DNA from: Dendrophyllia cribrosa
Taxonomy: Eukaryota; Cnidaria; Anthozoa; Scleractinia; Dendrophylliidae
Reading direction: 5' to 3'
DNA: 64,000 bases
Assembly: GCA_024195265.1 (NCBI GenBank)
Contig: JAJLRJ010000010.1
Coordinates: 38,515,298 to 38,579,297, forward strand
In this document: piece by piece, positions 12,050-23,754 of the stretch
Position numbering within the stretch: position 1 is the first letter of the stretch
Layout of the letters: every line of letters begins with the position of its first letter
Program-made: the position numbers and the translations under genes
The notes under the pieces: model-generated
Database searches by the model: none
Told to the model about the DNA's origin: nothing
What the model saw: the letters and a program-made list of their open reading frames with translations, nothing else

Positions 12050-13423
12050 AAAACGTTAATGTTCAAGGTGCATTTTGTTCAGTTTTTTTTAAGGTTTCAA
12101 GCAATTTGAGACGCAGTAGCACAACATACAACTTTTAAAAGATATTGTATTTGGGGAACTTCATCAAAGAAACAAACTTATTAGCTATTGTCTTCTGCTA
12201 TTCTGATTGGTTAAGCACGAACATTTCCTAAAATTTACTTGACACAAATGTTTTTTCTTAATTTTTATACTGAAATATAATTATGAACCATCAGCCTCTC
12301 CTCTATTCTTGAAACCACAGATATTCTATGTGGGAAAGATCCAATGCCGCAGAACGATGAAGTTTACGGTAGTTCTATTGTGAAGCATTACTTAAAATCG
12401 TTAACGTAGCTAATTTACAGTGCTTTTTTGTCGGTGGGGTTAGTTTAAATGCCAAAACCCTTTTTTTTTTCGATTCTTAGGGCAATATTTGTTTCGATCA
12501 CTTCGATTTGCCGCCCGATATTTTTAAAACTTGACTGAACATTATCTCAGAGTTGAAAATCAGCTAGACTTTAAAAAATCGGTTTTACTCCAGCAATTTC
12601 TTGTCGCGATACCTATGAGTTAAGAAATCAGGTCGACAAATCGTAGAATCTGTCTTGTAGCGCGTCTGTTTACAAGATACAATTTGTCGTCGCTAGCCGG
12701 TTTGTCGGTTTCTTGATTGCACGCTGCAATTTGTCTGCACGGCGAAATTTTGTTTCGAAGTGGTTTCTGTGAGAAAAATTGCCTTGATTCCCGGGTGCTT
12801 CTGAGTATGAATTTTTTTCAACATCACTATTTGCAAAATTTTTTTTACCAAAATAAGTCTCTTTTTTTCACGTACTTTCTTGTGCACGATTTTTTTTCTT
12901 TTAAATTTCTTCTGCAGGAATTTTTTTTTTTGGTAATTGCCCAACCCCCACCTCTCCTAAACACACACACACAAAAAAAATTAAACCGTCCCTTACAATT
13001 TAGCCATAAAAACCGGTATTTTGGGTTGGAAAGCAAATGGTATGGTCGATTTTCCGGGAATTTCGGAAATAGTGAACAAAAAATTCAGCGATTAAACTAG
13101 CGTGTGAATTATTCATTTTATTTAATTGTTGGTTGTGGAAACAAGAGTGACAAGTTTCCGAATCTAGCATGTTTTTGTTTTTATTGAAAGTTTAAACAAA
13201 CTAACGAGAACAAACGGAAGGTCGACACTTCAAGTTAAAATAGGACACTTGCTATTCTTGCTGTGTGCGAGCCACACTCACCGAGGCCAGCCATAAACCC
13301 TGTACAATGTGCTGACACACGGTACCTTTCTTGTTTGTTTTAATCCACAACATTAGTTGCCTGAGTTGTGCTAGTGAATCATTTATTATCTGCGAATGTC
13401 TTCAGTTCTGTTGTTATTTAATC
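12050..13423. other. Repeat remnants, no gene
   Basis: No gene is seen. At 12780-13000 there is a diverged copy of the right end of the G-run element family: TGCACGATTTTTTT, TGCAGGAATTTTTT, a short C run, a CA microsatellite, and a worn TTAAACCGTCCCTTA. A matching left end is not obvious. Confidence 0.5.
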
Positions 13424-13426
13424 ATA

Positions 13427-13569
13427 TATGTTGTGGTGCAATTTTGTCCTTGGTGCAAATTTTATTTTTCTTTGTTTAAAACTCATTATCATACATTATC
13501 ATACATTTCCATACCCAAAAACAAAGGAAAATAAAATTTGCACCAAGGACAAAATTGCACCACAACATA
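13427..13569. repeat. Perfect-stem hairpin, arms of about 52 bases
   Basis: The arm at about 13427-13478 (ATATGTTGTGGTGCAATTTT onward) is repeated in inverted form at about 13518-13569, around a short loop containing CATACATTATC. It directly abuts the TA-flanked MITE starting at 13572. Confidence 0.75.
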
Positions 13570-13571
13570 TA

Positions 13572-13839
13572 CAGCTATTTCGAGAAAGGTTGTCGGAAAA
13601 AGCGCAAAAGTGCACGCGACAATCCCGAAAAATAATATGGGATATGATCAATGAATTTTAATAAGTCAAATAAATACATGAAACCCGCGATACCTCGTCT
13701 GTACAGGGACGATCTTAGATGCGAGCCATTGGGATAAATGAGTTTTTAGGATATAGCGTGGATGACTACCCACAATACTTTTCTGGATTGTCGCGTGCAC
13801 TTTTACGCTTTTTTCCGACAACCTTTCTCGAAACAGCTG
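13572..13839. mobile_element. 268-bp mariner-type MITE
   Basis: Inverted arms of about 70 bases begin CAGCTATTTCGAGAAAGG and end with its near-complement. TA lies on both sides (13570-13571 and 13840-13841), as in Tc1/mariner insertions. It shares a terminal framework with the element at 15666-15954. Confidence 0.75.
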
Positions 13840-14315
13840 TATACCCACATCGTGGACATTGGAAACGAAGCCGCTAACCATTTGGTTGCAATTGTACGCG
13901 TGAAGGCTTCTGCATTAAAGCTTTATTGTGCGTTTGTATAAAAATAATATCCAGCACAAGGTAAGTAAATAAATCCATCGATTCGACGGGAGGAGTACTT
14001 TCCTCTCTCAACTTTTTGGCTGGGATGAGAAGCGGATCGATTCTGATCCCAGAACGTTTTTTAAGATATCCACACTTTACCATGTCTTCGAGATTTTAGC
14101 AATTATTTGACAGCATTGGAAGCTCGATTTCTGTTGTTTCAGTAATCATTTTGATTACGTCAGTCCTCCAGTAACATGGCCGCCGGTAATTTTGTGACGT
14201 CATCCGCACACAAACTATCAAAAACAAGAAGCTGTACACAGCTTGAACTCGTGGCGTCTTTATTAAACCCAGTGCATTTGCTTTTACGAAGAAACATGAA
14301 ATTAAGTCTGAAAAG

Positions 14316-15105
14316 TACGGTGGCCTAAAAGTGTCACGGCAATTTCAATTTGCTAACGGCAATTTTAACTTCGCTCACGGCGTCCCAAGTGCATTGTGGG
14401 TTAGTTCATTGTTCAGCACATTGTTCGTTCTGGGGACTCTTATTTCTGTGTAGCTTGTACTGATTCAGCTTTCTCTTGAGTGTGCTAAGTCTTATTTTTA
14501 TGTTGTGGTGCTTTCTTAACATGTAGAGAAATTTCCTGATACTCGTAACCTTTATGAAGCAAGGACTCAAGAAGCATTCTTTCGTTTTACCCCATCTTCA
14601 AACGCTACGCGCAAGATCCACTGGGATTTATTAGTAATTCCGCTGACATGTGGCCTGTTGAAGTTGAAATTGCCGTGAGCGAAGTTGAAATTGTCGTGAG
14701 CAAATTGAAATTGTCGTAAGCGAAGTTGAAAGTGCCGTGAGCAAATTAAAATTGCCGTGAGCGAAGTTGAAATTGCCGTGAGCAAATTGAAATTGCCGTG
14801 AGCAAATTGAAATTGCCGTGAGCGAAGTTGAAATTGTCGTGAGCAAATTGAAATTGCCGTAAGCGAAGTTGAAAGTGCCGTGAGCAAATTGAAATTGCCG
14901 TGAGCAAATTAAAATTGCCGTGAGCGAAGTTGAAATTGCCGTGAGCAAATTGAAATTGCCGTGAGCGAAGTTAAAATTGTCATGAGCAAATTGAAATTGC
15001 CGTGAGCGAGATTGAAATTGCCGTGAGGAAATTAAAATTGCCGTGAGCGAAGTTGAAATTGCCGTGAGCAAATTGAAATTGCCGTGACACTTTTGGGCCA
15101 CCGTA
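14316..15105. mobile_element. 790-bp MITE with 6-bp target duplication and internal minisatellite
   Basis: The ends are inverted: TACGGTGGCCTAAAAGTGTC at 14316 and a one-mismatch inverse ending at 15105. GAAAAG flanks both sides (14310-14315 and 15106-15111). The interior from about 14655 is a minisatellite made from the same sequence as the terminal arms. It contains no transposase. Confidence 0.85.
14655..15090. repeat. 20/21-bp minisatellite derived from the MITE arm
   Basis: About 21 units of two alternating kinds: GAAATTGCCGTGAGCAAATT (20 bp) and a 21-bp kind ending GCGAAGTT. Both kinds are also present once or twice, in inverted form, in the left arm at 14338-14381. Confidence 0.9.
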
Positions 15106-15262
15106 GAAAAGTAAGACTGCATTCAGTCGCCGACACTTGATATCACGTAGCCTTTAATAAACTGACCAACGGTCACTCCTATCTAAGTACAAACACTTGA
15201 GAACACAAAAAGTGAGAAACACCACTCATTTTATACCTCGTTGGCGTATACCGCCACGAGTA

Positions 15263-16214
15263 ATAATAAATCAACGAAACTGCAAATACCGTGAACGATC
15301 TATTGCGTCACATTGGATCATATCAATACAAACACTGATCAGCAAAAACAGACCGCTGCAAGGACCGATCAGACAAAGTGAAAAGGCATTCTCTTGAATA
15401 TTGTTCACGGTATTTGCAGTTTCGTTGATTTATAATTTTCGTACCGCGGTGTTCTCTAGTATAGATCCGATCTATTTGCATTTCTTTATCACTAGGAAAA
15501 GAAGGGTATAGGCCGTTCCCCGATTCTTTCGCCATCGGGCGCTGACATGTATCAGTTGCAATTGAGGTTGCATTGCTCTTTGGCCATGTCGGTGCCACAA
15601 TTGTTCGTGACGTGACGGTTGCGCAATCTTTCCTCGTAGCTCTTTCTAGAATGATTAGCGCGATACAGCTATTTCAATTTAGGTTGTCGGATGAGAGCTT
15701 CAAGCGTACGCAACGAGACCGCAAGGTACTTTGGGATTTTTATGTATACGGTAAATTGACCAAAGCAATTTAAAATACCTCGTCCATACAGCGAAGGCAA
15801 ACATTTATGGTGCTAACATTTACCTCACTCATTGCACTAACAAACGCAAAATCCGCGAACTAAGCTAAGACCAATTTACAACTACCCATAGTTACTTGCG
15901 GTCTCGTTGCGTACGCTTGAAGCTCTCATCCGACAACCTAAATTGAAATAGCTGTATATGGGATAGGTGAAGTGTCACTCGAGTCTCATTATGTTTTAGC
16001 TACGGCGCACTGACGAGGGCCAAAAAGCCCGAAACAGCTGTCTGCGTCTGCGTTCTAGTTTTGAGCGCTGATCATGTCAGGTTTGGCCAACCGTAGTGCC
16101 ATTTCGAGAGAATGCCTTTTCACATTGTTTGATCGGTCCTTGCAGTGGACGTCTCAGTGTTTTTGCTTATCACTGTTTGTATTGATCACGGTATTTGCAG
16201 TTTCGTTGATTTAA
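15263..16214. mobile_element. Foldback element, arms of about 110 bases
   Basis: The arm starting near AAATCAACGAAACTGCAAAT (15268) and running to about 15394 is inverted at 16106-16214. Shared parts include GGACCGATCAGACAAAGTG and AAAAGGCATTCTCT. A second partial inverted copy of the arm tip lies at 15402-15433. A smaller MITE (15666-15954) is nested inside. Confidence 0.7.
15666..15954. mobile_element. 289-bp mariner-type MITE
   Basis: It has 70-base inverted arms starting CAGCTATTTCAATTTAGG, with TA on both sides (15664-15665 and 15955-15956). The first ~26 bases share a framework with the 13572 element (CAGCTATTTC, six free bases, GGTTGTCGGA), while the rest of the arm differs. Confidence 0.8.
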
Positions 16215-16227
16215 CATTATTGTCCCT

Positions 16228-16442
16228 TTAACCCTTTCACTCCCAGAGTCAATTATGCAGACATGTTTTATATGTATTTCTAACGTTTGCGTTTGTCAAC
16301 GAAATCTTATGGTGTGGCAAATGGAACCTCTTCTGCAATACTTTTGCATGGAAACATTTGTTTTTCAATATTTTACCGAATGAAATTTGGGATTTTTCTT
16401 TAATTTTGACCGTTTTGGCACTCTTGGGCGTTAAGGGGTTAA
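16228..16442 (-). mobile_element. 215-bp deletion derivative of the 6.1-kb transposon
   Basis: The left end (TTAACCCTTTCACTCCCAGA, then GTCAATTATG) matches the right terminus of the 4542-10651 element in inverse. The right half, read on the minus strand (CCAAATTTCATT, TAAAATATT, CCATGCAAAAGTA), matches 4590-4680 of its left terminus. It therefore keeps both ends and lost the genes. No clear target duplication is seen. Confidence 0.8.
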
Positions 16443-16462
16443 GTGCTTATGTTTTCTAAAGC

Positions 16463-19400
16463 TTGTTGGTTGACCCAGCTAATATTTATTTATTTGATTT
16501 GTTAAAGACTTATAAAACAGTGGACAGGACAGATCCAAATGCGGGTAACGAAGGCCGACAGCAAGCACAAGAAGAGAATCAGCAGAGAATGAAAGACTTG
16601 CAGGACGCGATGGCGAGGGAACGTGAGCAGGCGATACGCGAAGCGCAAAATAGAGCGAGAAGTGATGACGAGGACCAGAGAACGCAATATGAAAATCAAA
16701 AACGCGAGAGAGAGGAAAGGGAACGAAAACTAAAAGAGGAAGAAGAACTTTGCCAACTTAAAGATGCGTTGATGAATTATGACTTCCAGAAATGCCCAAG
16801 GATTAAAAAGGAAAGTTTTCGAGACCTGGACGTTGAAGAAATGGAATTTGTGCGCTTAGCTTTAATCGGGCCAACGGGTTCCGGAAAAACAAGCTTTATT
16901 GGTAAGAATTTCGCCAAAAAATACCAGGGGAATTCCCCCCCCCCCCCCCCCCCCCCCCCCACTTCCCCGTTGCAGTCTCCCTGTCATTTTAACTCGTGAA
17001 TGCTCGAATCGTTGAACGAGTTATAGTAGTGGGACAAAACTTCACTCGATCGGTCGATCGGCTGTTAACCTTGAGCCAGCGATATGTCATAGTCACCTGC
17101 CTTACCCATAAAGACGGAATTAGGAGGCGGGAGGGTGGAGAATTAGACACAAGGAGTGGATTGTCGGTGGAGCAAAACGCCTAGAGAAGGGTCGAGTCGG
17201 TAAACATCGAGCAGGCGATATGTAATGGTCACCTGCCTCACTCATCGGGACGGTGTTGGAGGCAAGAGAGGGTGGGTAGTTGGACGCAGGGAGTGGGGGG
17301 GGGGGGGGGGGGGGGGATCGGTGAAGTAAAACACCTAAAAGAGGGCAGGGTCCGAGTTGTTTCGTATTCACGAGTTGGCTTTGATTGTATACGTTTGTAC
17401 ACGCATTCCTCTGTCGGTTGTGAAACCCTCATACGCCTGTAACGAGGTATTAATAGGAGCTTATTAAGCTCCTGGTATTTACCGTTTCCCGTTTTTCGTC
17501 AACGTTGACAGGTACCCTACAGCGAGCTCTTGGAAGAACTCAAAGCGCCTTTGAACAAGGCACGGGAAGAGAAGGCACCATTAATCTTGAGGAGTACAGT
17601 GTGCAAGAAAACATAAGTCTGGTGGATACCAGGGGATTTTTTGAGGGCGACGAAAAGCTCGTGGACGAGTGCCTAAAGATTTTGTCGGGGAGGTAATTAA
17701 TGTTAATCTTGCTTAGATTTTTCATGGCAACATAGCATGAAACATTTTTTGAAAAAACATATTTTGAAAAGTAACGCCACTTCGATAATTCAAATTTAGG
17801 GCTTTAGAAGATATTTAGGTTGTCAGGATTTTATCTTAAATCTATCTATACGTTATAAATTCTTCCAGAGTCAGACATTTAATTGCCTATATTGTTGAAT
17901 ATGTGGATGAATTCCTATCGCGTGACCATGCAAATGAAAGCTCTCCATCACTAAAAGGACTTTTAAGCGCTTTCGTTAATTATTCTAACCCCATCAACTC
18001 ATGGCAGATGCGATAGAATGGTGTACTTTAGTGGTGACGTTTCTCACCCTAAAAAAATGGATTTTTTTATTTAAGAATTCGTCCTGGCGAGGAAATCGTA
18101 CGAGGTTATGACCAAAGTAAAGGCGAGGCCGCAAAAAGCAACCCTCAGATGGCAAGAAAAGTTCAGGCGCTCTCCAAATATGCTCATGCGGTCATATTTA
18201 TAGTGAAGGCAAATGATCCTCGCTTGAAGGATGGCAAGTACAAAGATACGCTCAAGAAGATTAGAGAGTATTTTAGAGAAGACGGTAAGATGAATATCCC
18301 ATAATTACAAAATCTACCGAGTAAGAATTACTTTTAACTGCTTAATATAGAGCAATAGTTTAATACTGATCGTCGTAAAATCAGAAAAGTATCAACGTTT
18401 GGCCAATAACTTACCTTGACTTGCTCAAAATCGCTCACTTTTCTATTCAATCCGCTGGTTTTACGCGCGCGGGCTCTAAAAGCAAGATGGCGGCTGGTTC
18501 TTTGTTCGGAGCTATTCGCACATATTCCTGCATACAAGGAATAGCTCTTGATTAGTTTACGTCATATTTAACAAATCGCACACAACGATGTCTCGTTAAT
18601 GGTTCTCTTTCTGAAATTTGTTCACTTAAATGTGGGGTACCGCAAGGAACAATCCTAGGCCCCGTTTTATTCCTCATATACATTAACGACTTGTCAAACT
18701 GCCTAACATCATGCCAGGCTAGAATGTATGCTGATGACACTCACATCACTTATGCGGACGCTGATGTGAATTCAATACAGTTAAACCTGAATCACGATTT
18801 GGATAATCTAAACAAGTGGCTTATCTCTAACAACTTACTTTGAACACTGCTAAAACTGAATTCATGCTAATTGGTTCTAGACAAAAATTGAGTACTTTGT
18901 CAAACCCACCTGAGCTCTTGATTGATAATATTCCAATAGAACAAGTTTCCTCTGTCAAATCGCTTGGAATATTTATTGATGAAAATCTACGGTGGCAAAT
19001 ATACATTGATAAATTATCTAAAAAGATCGCTTCCGGGATAGGAGCCATAAAAAGAATTAGACCTTTTGTCCCTCCATCTACTCTTCATTATATATACAAC
19101 GCGCTAATTCAATCTCACCTCAATTACTGCAATCTTGTTTGGGGTAATTCGGTGGTAAAACTTTATTTGACAGGCTACAGAAACTTCAGAACCGTACCGC
19201 TTGTGTTTTAACCTTTTCTATAGCTATGACGCGGACGCCAACTGCCTTATTAGACAACTCGATTGGAAAGATTTGAGCACACAGTTTTAAATACAGAAAA
19301 TCTTAATGGTTGACAAGTGTTTTAATGGTCTTGTTCCTGAATACCTGTCCTCTAAATTTGTTAAACGAAATGAAATGCGCTATTCCCTGAGGGACTCTGA

Positions 19401-21250
19401 TATATAACAAACTAGTCGTCCCGTTCCCACGAACTAATTACATGAAAAACAGCTTTAGTTATAGCGGAGCAGTTCTCTGGAACAGCCTACCCTGTGATAT
19501 GAGAGAAATGAAATCTCTAAGTCTATTTAAACGATCAGCTTATCTGAATATTTAATTTAAACTACACACGGCATTCTTGAAAAACAGGTTTATTTAGATT
19601 AGTTGTAGTTAGCTTTGTAATTTGTTTAGGTTAGTTAGGTTAGCTAGGTGAGGTTCCTGATGATTTTACCGTGTTTAAATAAAGATTTACAGTTACAGTT
19701 ACAGTTACATAGAGAAAACGACCGACTTGGAGCAAGTCTATAACTTACCTTGATGCCTTTAATTTGTAAAGATTTATTTGTTGCGGGGAGGGGCCTTTTG
19801 GTTTCTAAATGAACGTTTGATTAACATTTCATCCCTGATTAGCGGTAATTGGTTTTCGAACCATCGCACCCTGTTGTGTGTCAAAAAGAAAACACACAGA
19901 AACTTGACTGCTGTACGATGTATTTGATTTCACTCCACAGGCTATGCTCCAGTGACTGTCATCACCTATCTGGACAAGTTGAAAGACGAAGAAGACAAAA
20001 ATAACGCTTTTGACATGGCTTCGTGGGCGACTGGCAGTTCCGGCGAAAGAACCTTCTTCATAGCGAACTACACGCATGAAAAAAACGAGACGTCCTTTGC
20101 TGTGGAGCGTACGGCTCTCGACATCTTGGATTTTGCCTTGCTTTCCGCTGAAAGGTTTATACGGATCGCCAAGCAGAGAGAGAAAAATCAGATGGAACGG
20201 GAAATCGCGGCTGGAGGTAACGTCCTGTTCGGTAGTAATCCTGGGAATTCTGAGCTACACCCCTCCCCCGCCCTTTTATATGGGAGTTCCCCCCCCCCCC
20301 CTCCCTCCGTGATTGTCGGATTTTGTTACCATTAGTTTGAATCGAAAATGACCACTGTGTGTTTCCACCACGTAAAATTACTGCGTTATAGATAGAATAG
20401 TAACATTTTAGAATGTTATATTCCATTCACAGATACTCAAGACTAACAACAAATTACTTAACTCAAGGTTTGCTACGACATCAACAACAACAACAAAAAG
20501 TCTTTATTTTCAGCTACGAGAAGAGAATTCGTAATTAACACTACATGTTTAAATTTTTTTATCGTGTGGCACTAAATTTTTGCGAGAGTTTAATTTTGCG
20601 GATCAGGGTTATTTTTTTTGTGTGTATTGTGGAAACCTATTTTTGTGATTGAGAAAGATGTTTTTTTCTTGCTGAGAATTAATTTTTGTGATTAATTTGT
20701 AGGATGTCGCGTTTAATGGAATACCTTCAGATGATAATTTTGTTCCTTCTCATTTCATTGTTTTGTTTCTGGACGAAAGATAAAATTTATTAGGTCGTTT
20801 TAATTAAATGGACACCAACACGAATTTATACTGCGTGTAAAAGGTGATGCGGTTTGTATATAATTTTGACAGTGGAATAAATTTTGGCGGGAAAAATTTT
20901 GGCGGGAACTTTTCTTTGCGAGAACTTTTCTTTGCGTATCGTAAAAAAAAACCCTGCAAAAATCGAAAAAATTAGAAACCGCAAAAATTGCGTGCCTCAC
21001 GGTATTTGTTAACCTCTCCCCAGGAGCCAGCGGCGGCGGGGTGGAGACATTGGAGCAGTTTTTCGCCCGTTTGAAGAAGAAGTACAATTGGACTGACCAG
21101 GGAAAGATGAAAGCTGTTCTGTCGGACCTGCGCACTAATGAGATCAACACCGTCGGGGCGCTCAAGGAACTATGGGAGGAAGTCAAGGGATCACTGCCGC
21201 TGTCGATTGGTATGAAGCGATGCTTGGAGGAAGAGATCAAGAATATTTAA
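16463..21250 (+). CDS. P-loop GTPase, five exons (IFI44/AIG1-like, uncertain)
   Basis: Exons are about 16463-16901, 17512-17692, 18076-18284, 19941-20216 and 21024-21250. All junctions are GT...AG and in phase, giving 443 residues from the ATG at 16463. A charged, probable coiled-coil region rich in Glu, Arg and Gln (about 25-100) precedes the G domain. G1 is GPTGSGKTSF, G3 is DTRGFFEGDE, a strand AHAVIFIVKAND follows, and a G4-like motif sits in TYLDKLKDEED. The pattern resembles interferon-inducible IFI44 or AIG1-type GTPases, but I cannot name the family firmly. The true 5' end may be upstream, since the ATG lies just after a MITE and possible splice acceptors occur near 16508-16522. Introns contain a C run, a tandem duplication and a LINE. 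Confidence 0.8.
17044..17340. repeat. Tandem duplication in intron 1 of the GTPase gene
   Basis: Two units of about 145 bases, about 75-80% alike by eye. Shared phrases include GCGATATGT, GTCACCTGCCT, GGAGGC and GGAGTGG. A 22-base G run (17295-17316) interrupts the second unit. Confidence 0.7.
18545..19710 (+). mobile_element. 5'-truncated LINE, decayed reverse transcriptase
   Basis: This is the C-terminal part of a non-LTR reverse transcriptase: CGVPQGTILGPVLFLIYIND, the catalytic MYADDTHI, KTEFMLIGS, SVKSLGIFIDENLRW, and later GAVLWNSLP. Stops and frame shifts break it after the YADD block. It ends at a short (TTACAG)n tail at 19687-19709, as CR1/L2-type LINEs often do. It lies in intron 3 of the GTPase gene, in the same orientation. 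Confidence 0.85.
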
Positions 21251-21418
21251 AGTGGTACTACACACAAGAAAACCACTTTATTTAATGATTTTTTTCTACT
21301 CTTAAATAGAGCCAAATTAAAAACTGTTGCAAAATAGTGAAAAAAAACATTGGTAGAAAAATCTGCTTAGTAGCTTTGATTTAAATAGTCACACTTTAGG
21401 ATTACGTCCTCGCGTGAA

Positions 21419-21871
21419 TTAAAGGGGCTATGTCGCAAGGTGAGTCTGCGCAATGAGTTCCTGTCATGTGACGTAACCTGACGTCACACATGTCAAATTT
21501 CTATTGTTCCCTCCCGGATCGCGGCAAGTTTTATCGCGCTTGCACTCGTGTCGAACCACGCGAGGTCAACAAACACACGATCGATTTCGCTTTTAAATTC
21601 CTCCCCAACTTCTACCACTACTAGAAGACATCGAATTTTTCGAAGGTACGACTAACAAATCGCAGAAATAATTTAACAAAAATCTAGCCAAGTAAATATT
21701 CTAACTAATTTGTAAACTTGAGATCTATCCTTCTACGCAATACGACGGGATGGAACGGATTGCAGCGAATTCGACAGTAATGGACGCCAACTTGAAAAAA
21801 AGCCACCGGACGTTTTTCAAGTTGTTAGTACCCAGTACTCACCCGCCATCCTCGCGACATAGCCCCTTTAA
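21419..21871. mobile_element. MITE with TTAA at both ends
   Basis: TTAA followed by AGGGGCTATGTCGC at the left, and GCGACATAGCCCCT followed by TTAA at the right. The TTAA flanks suggest piggyBac-type insertion. Relatives are at 31648-32017 and a lone end at 24136-24165. Confidence 0.75.
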
Positions 21872-22542
21872 GGCATGGCGCCTCGTGTAATATTGGGTTT
21901 TCATCATTTTTTCTAGCTTTATTCAGAGACCCCTAAAATTTGACCTTATAATCATGTACTAAGAAACAAAACCATTTTTGGATGATACCCTGTGTCTGTT
22001 GGGGTCATATGACCAGCCACGCCCTAAATTATGCAAAATTTGGAATTTTCAGATTACGGCATGAAAATTCAATTAAAAGCTCTCGTTTTTCCTTCCTTCG
22101 TCTTCAACTTACAAAGTGATACGTCAAATTAAACGGGGAATTTCGAAAACTGTTGCTGCTGCATAATTATTCATTGTTTTCCTCTAGTCCCAGTCCCTCT
22201 CTAAAATTAAAACGTTATAGTTTACAGAAAACAAATAACTTTGGAAAACCCCGATTAGTTCCATAAACCCTGTGCTAATGGTCATTGATAGAAAACAAAT
22301 TAAGCAGAAAAATGTTTTTCCAAAATCTCGCAATTTTGGATCGAAAAAAATTGCTTAAAGTTGGGCGTGGCAAGTCATGTGACGTAGAAGTTCCATTCAT
22401 GTAAGTGAAATTTTTTTTTCAACAATTAAAAGCCTCTTAGAACGTTTAAAGTCAATGAGTCAAATATGTTTTAAAATAAACCACCCCCTTTAAATCGAAC
22501 GGGACCACCCGAGTCCATAGATTCAAAAGGTAAAACGAAATA

Positions 22543-23754
22543 AGGGACGGACCATTAGAAAAGTGATGGGGGGGGGGGGGGGGGGGGGGGGGGTATTTTC
22601 AGCTTGCACGAATTTTTTTTTTCGCTCATTGCTTGTACAGGATTTTTTTTTGCAGGTGAAACCCTCTGCACGAATTTTTTTTTCAGACAAATATTGCTTT
22701 GTTTGTCATTTACTCAAAAAAAGGTGTAATACTTAAATACCATTTTTGACCGTTACGTATATTTGAAAAATATATATTAGGAATAGTTAACATCAAAATG
22801 TTATGTACTGTTTGTTATTTACTGATTGTTTTCTTTTCATTATACACTATTATAAAGGTGACAGGCCAAACACGACTCCCGCTAGTCGCAAAATGTATAA
22901 AAAAGCCTTTAGAAATGCTTTCCCAAGAAGGTCTACGAGATATTTGTTCCCTTTAGATCACCAATATAGAATTGTGACTAGTCACTATTATCTCTGTCTC
23001 AGTTTTGCATGTTCGATATGTATTGTATGACTCTTTGATGATCTTTGGGATAAAAATCTCTTAAGTGACACTGAGGAGATTTTCATGCTGTGTAGCCATT
23101 TATGGAATTATTGTTTCTCTATGCCTTCGTTATGCTAGCTCTCTTGGCATATGTTAGGGCTTCTTTGGCTAACTTTTGTTGCAAGATTTGTAGTGATCGG
23201 CTGCAGTTTTTGTTATTGTTATGAATATGCTAGGATCAGTCAATCTCTCAGCCCGTGATTTAGTGTCAAAGTCTGCGGTGTGCAAGACTTGTGAGAAAGT
23301 GGATCTTTATCACGGATGTAGGCGTCTAAGATCAAAGTCTGAAGCTGCCGTGTCTCTATTGGAATCATGACTACTTGCAGTTTATGTTTTAGCTCCTTTT
23401 TTATATATATAGTTCTGTTTCTGAGAAGTGTTTCTTGGAGCTTGAAGAACCTCCGTTGCTTCATCATGGCGTTATTGCATCCCGACATGGCTTGAACAGA
23501 TATGGTGATCTGTATTGAAAATCTCACGGACGCTAGTGAATTCTTACGTTTTTCTTAAGCAAGACTCGAGTTTAGGCACTTTGGCAGCTTTTATATATAT
23601 TAAGTAACAACCACAATAGGACTTCTCCTTCTGCATGAATTTTTTTCTTTGCCTTGAACTTTGCACGAATTTTTTTCCTGGCATTTTCCCTTGCACGAAT
23701 TTGTTTTTGTTTCCCCCCCCCCCCCCCCCATCACTTTTCTAATGGTCCGTCCCT
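22543..23754. mobile_element. Second element of the G-run family
   Basis: The ends AGGGACGGACCATTAGAAAA and its inverse enclose GTGAT plus a 26-base G run (22568-22593) on the left and a 17-base C run (23713-23729) on the right. Subterminal TTGCACGAATTTTTT motifs occur three times near each end, all in the same direction. No transposase frame is seen inside. Confidence 0.8.

Noticed and set aside
14655..15090. CRISPR-like array
   Set aside because: Units abut with no unique spacers and the context is eukaryotic.
14567..15122. Minus frames of 106 and 163 codons with NFNLLTAIS-type repeats
   Set aside because: They are translations of the 20/21-bp minisatellite inside a MITE.
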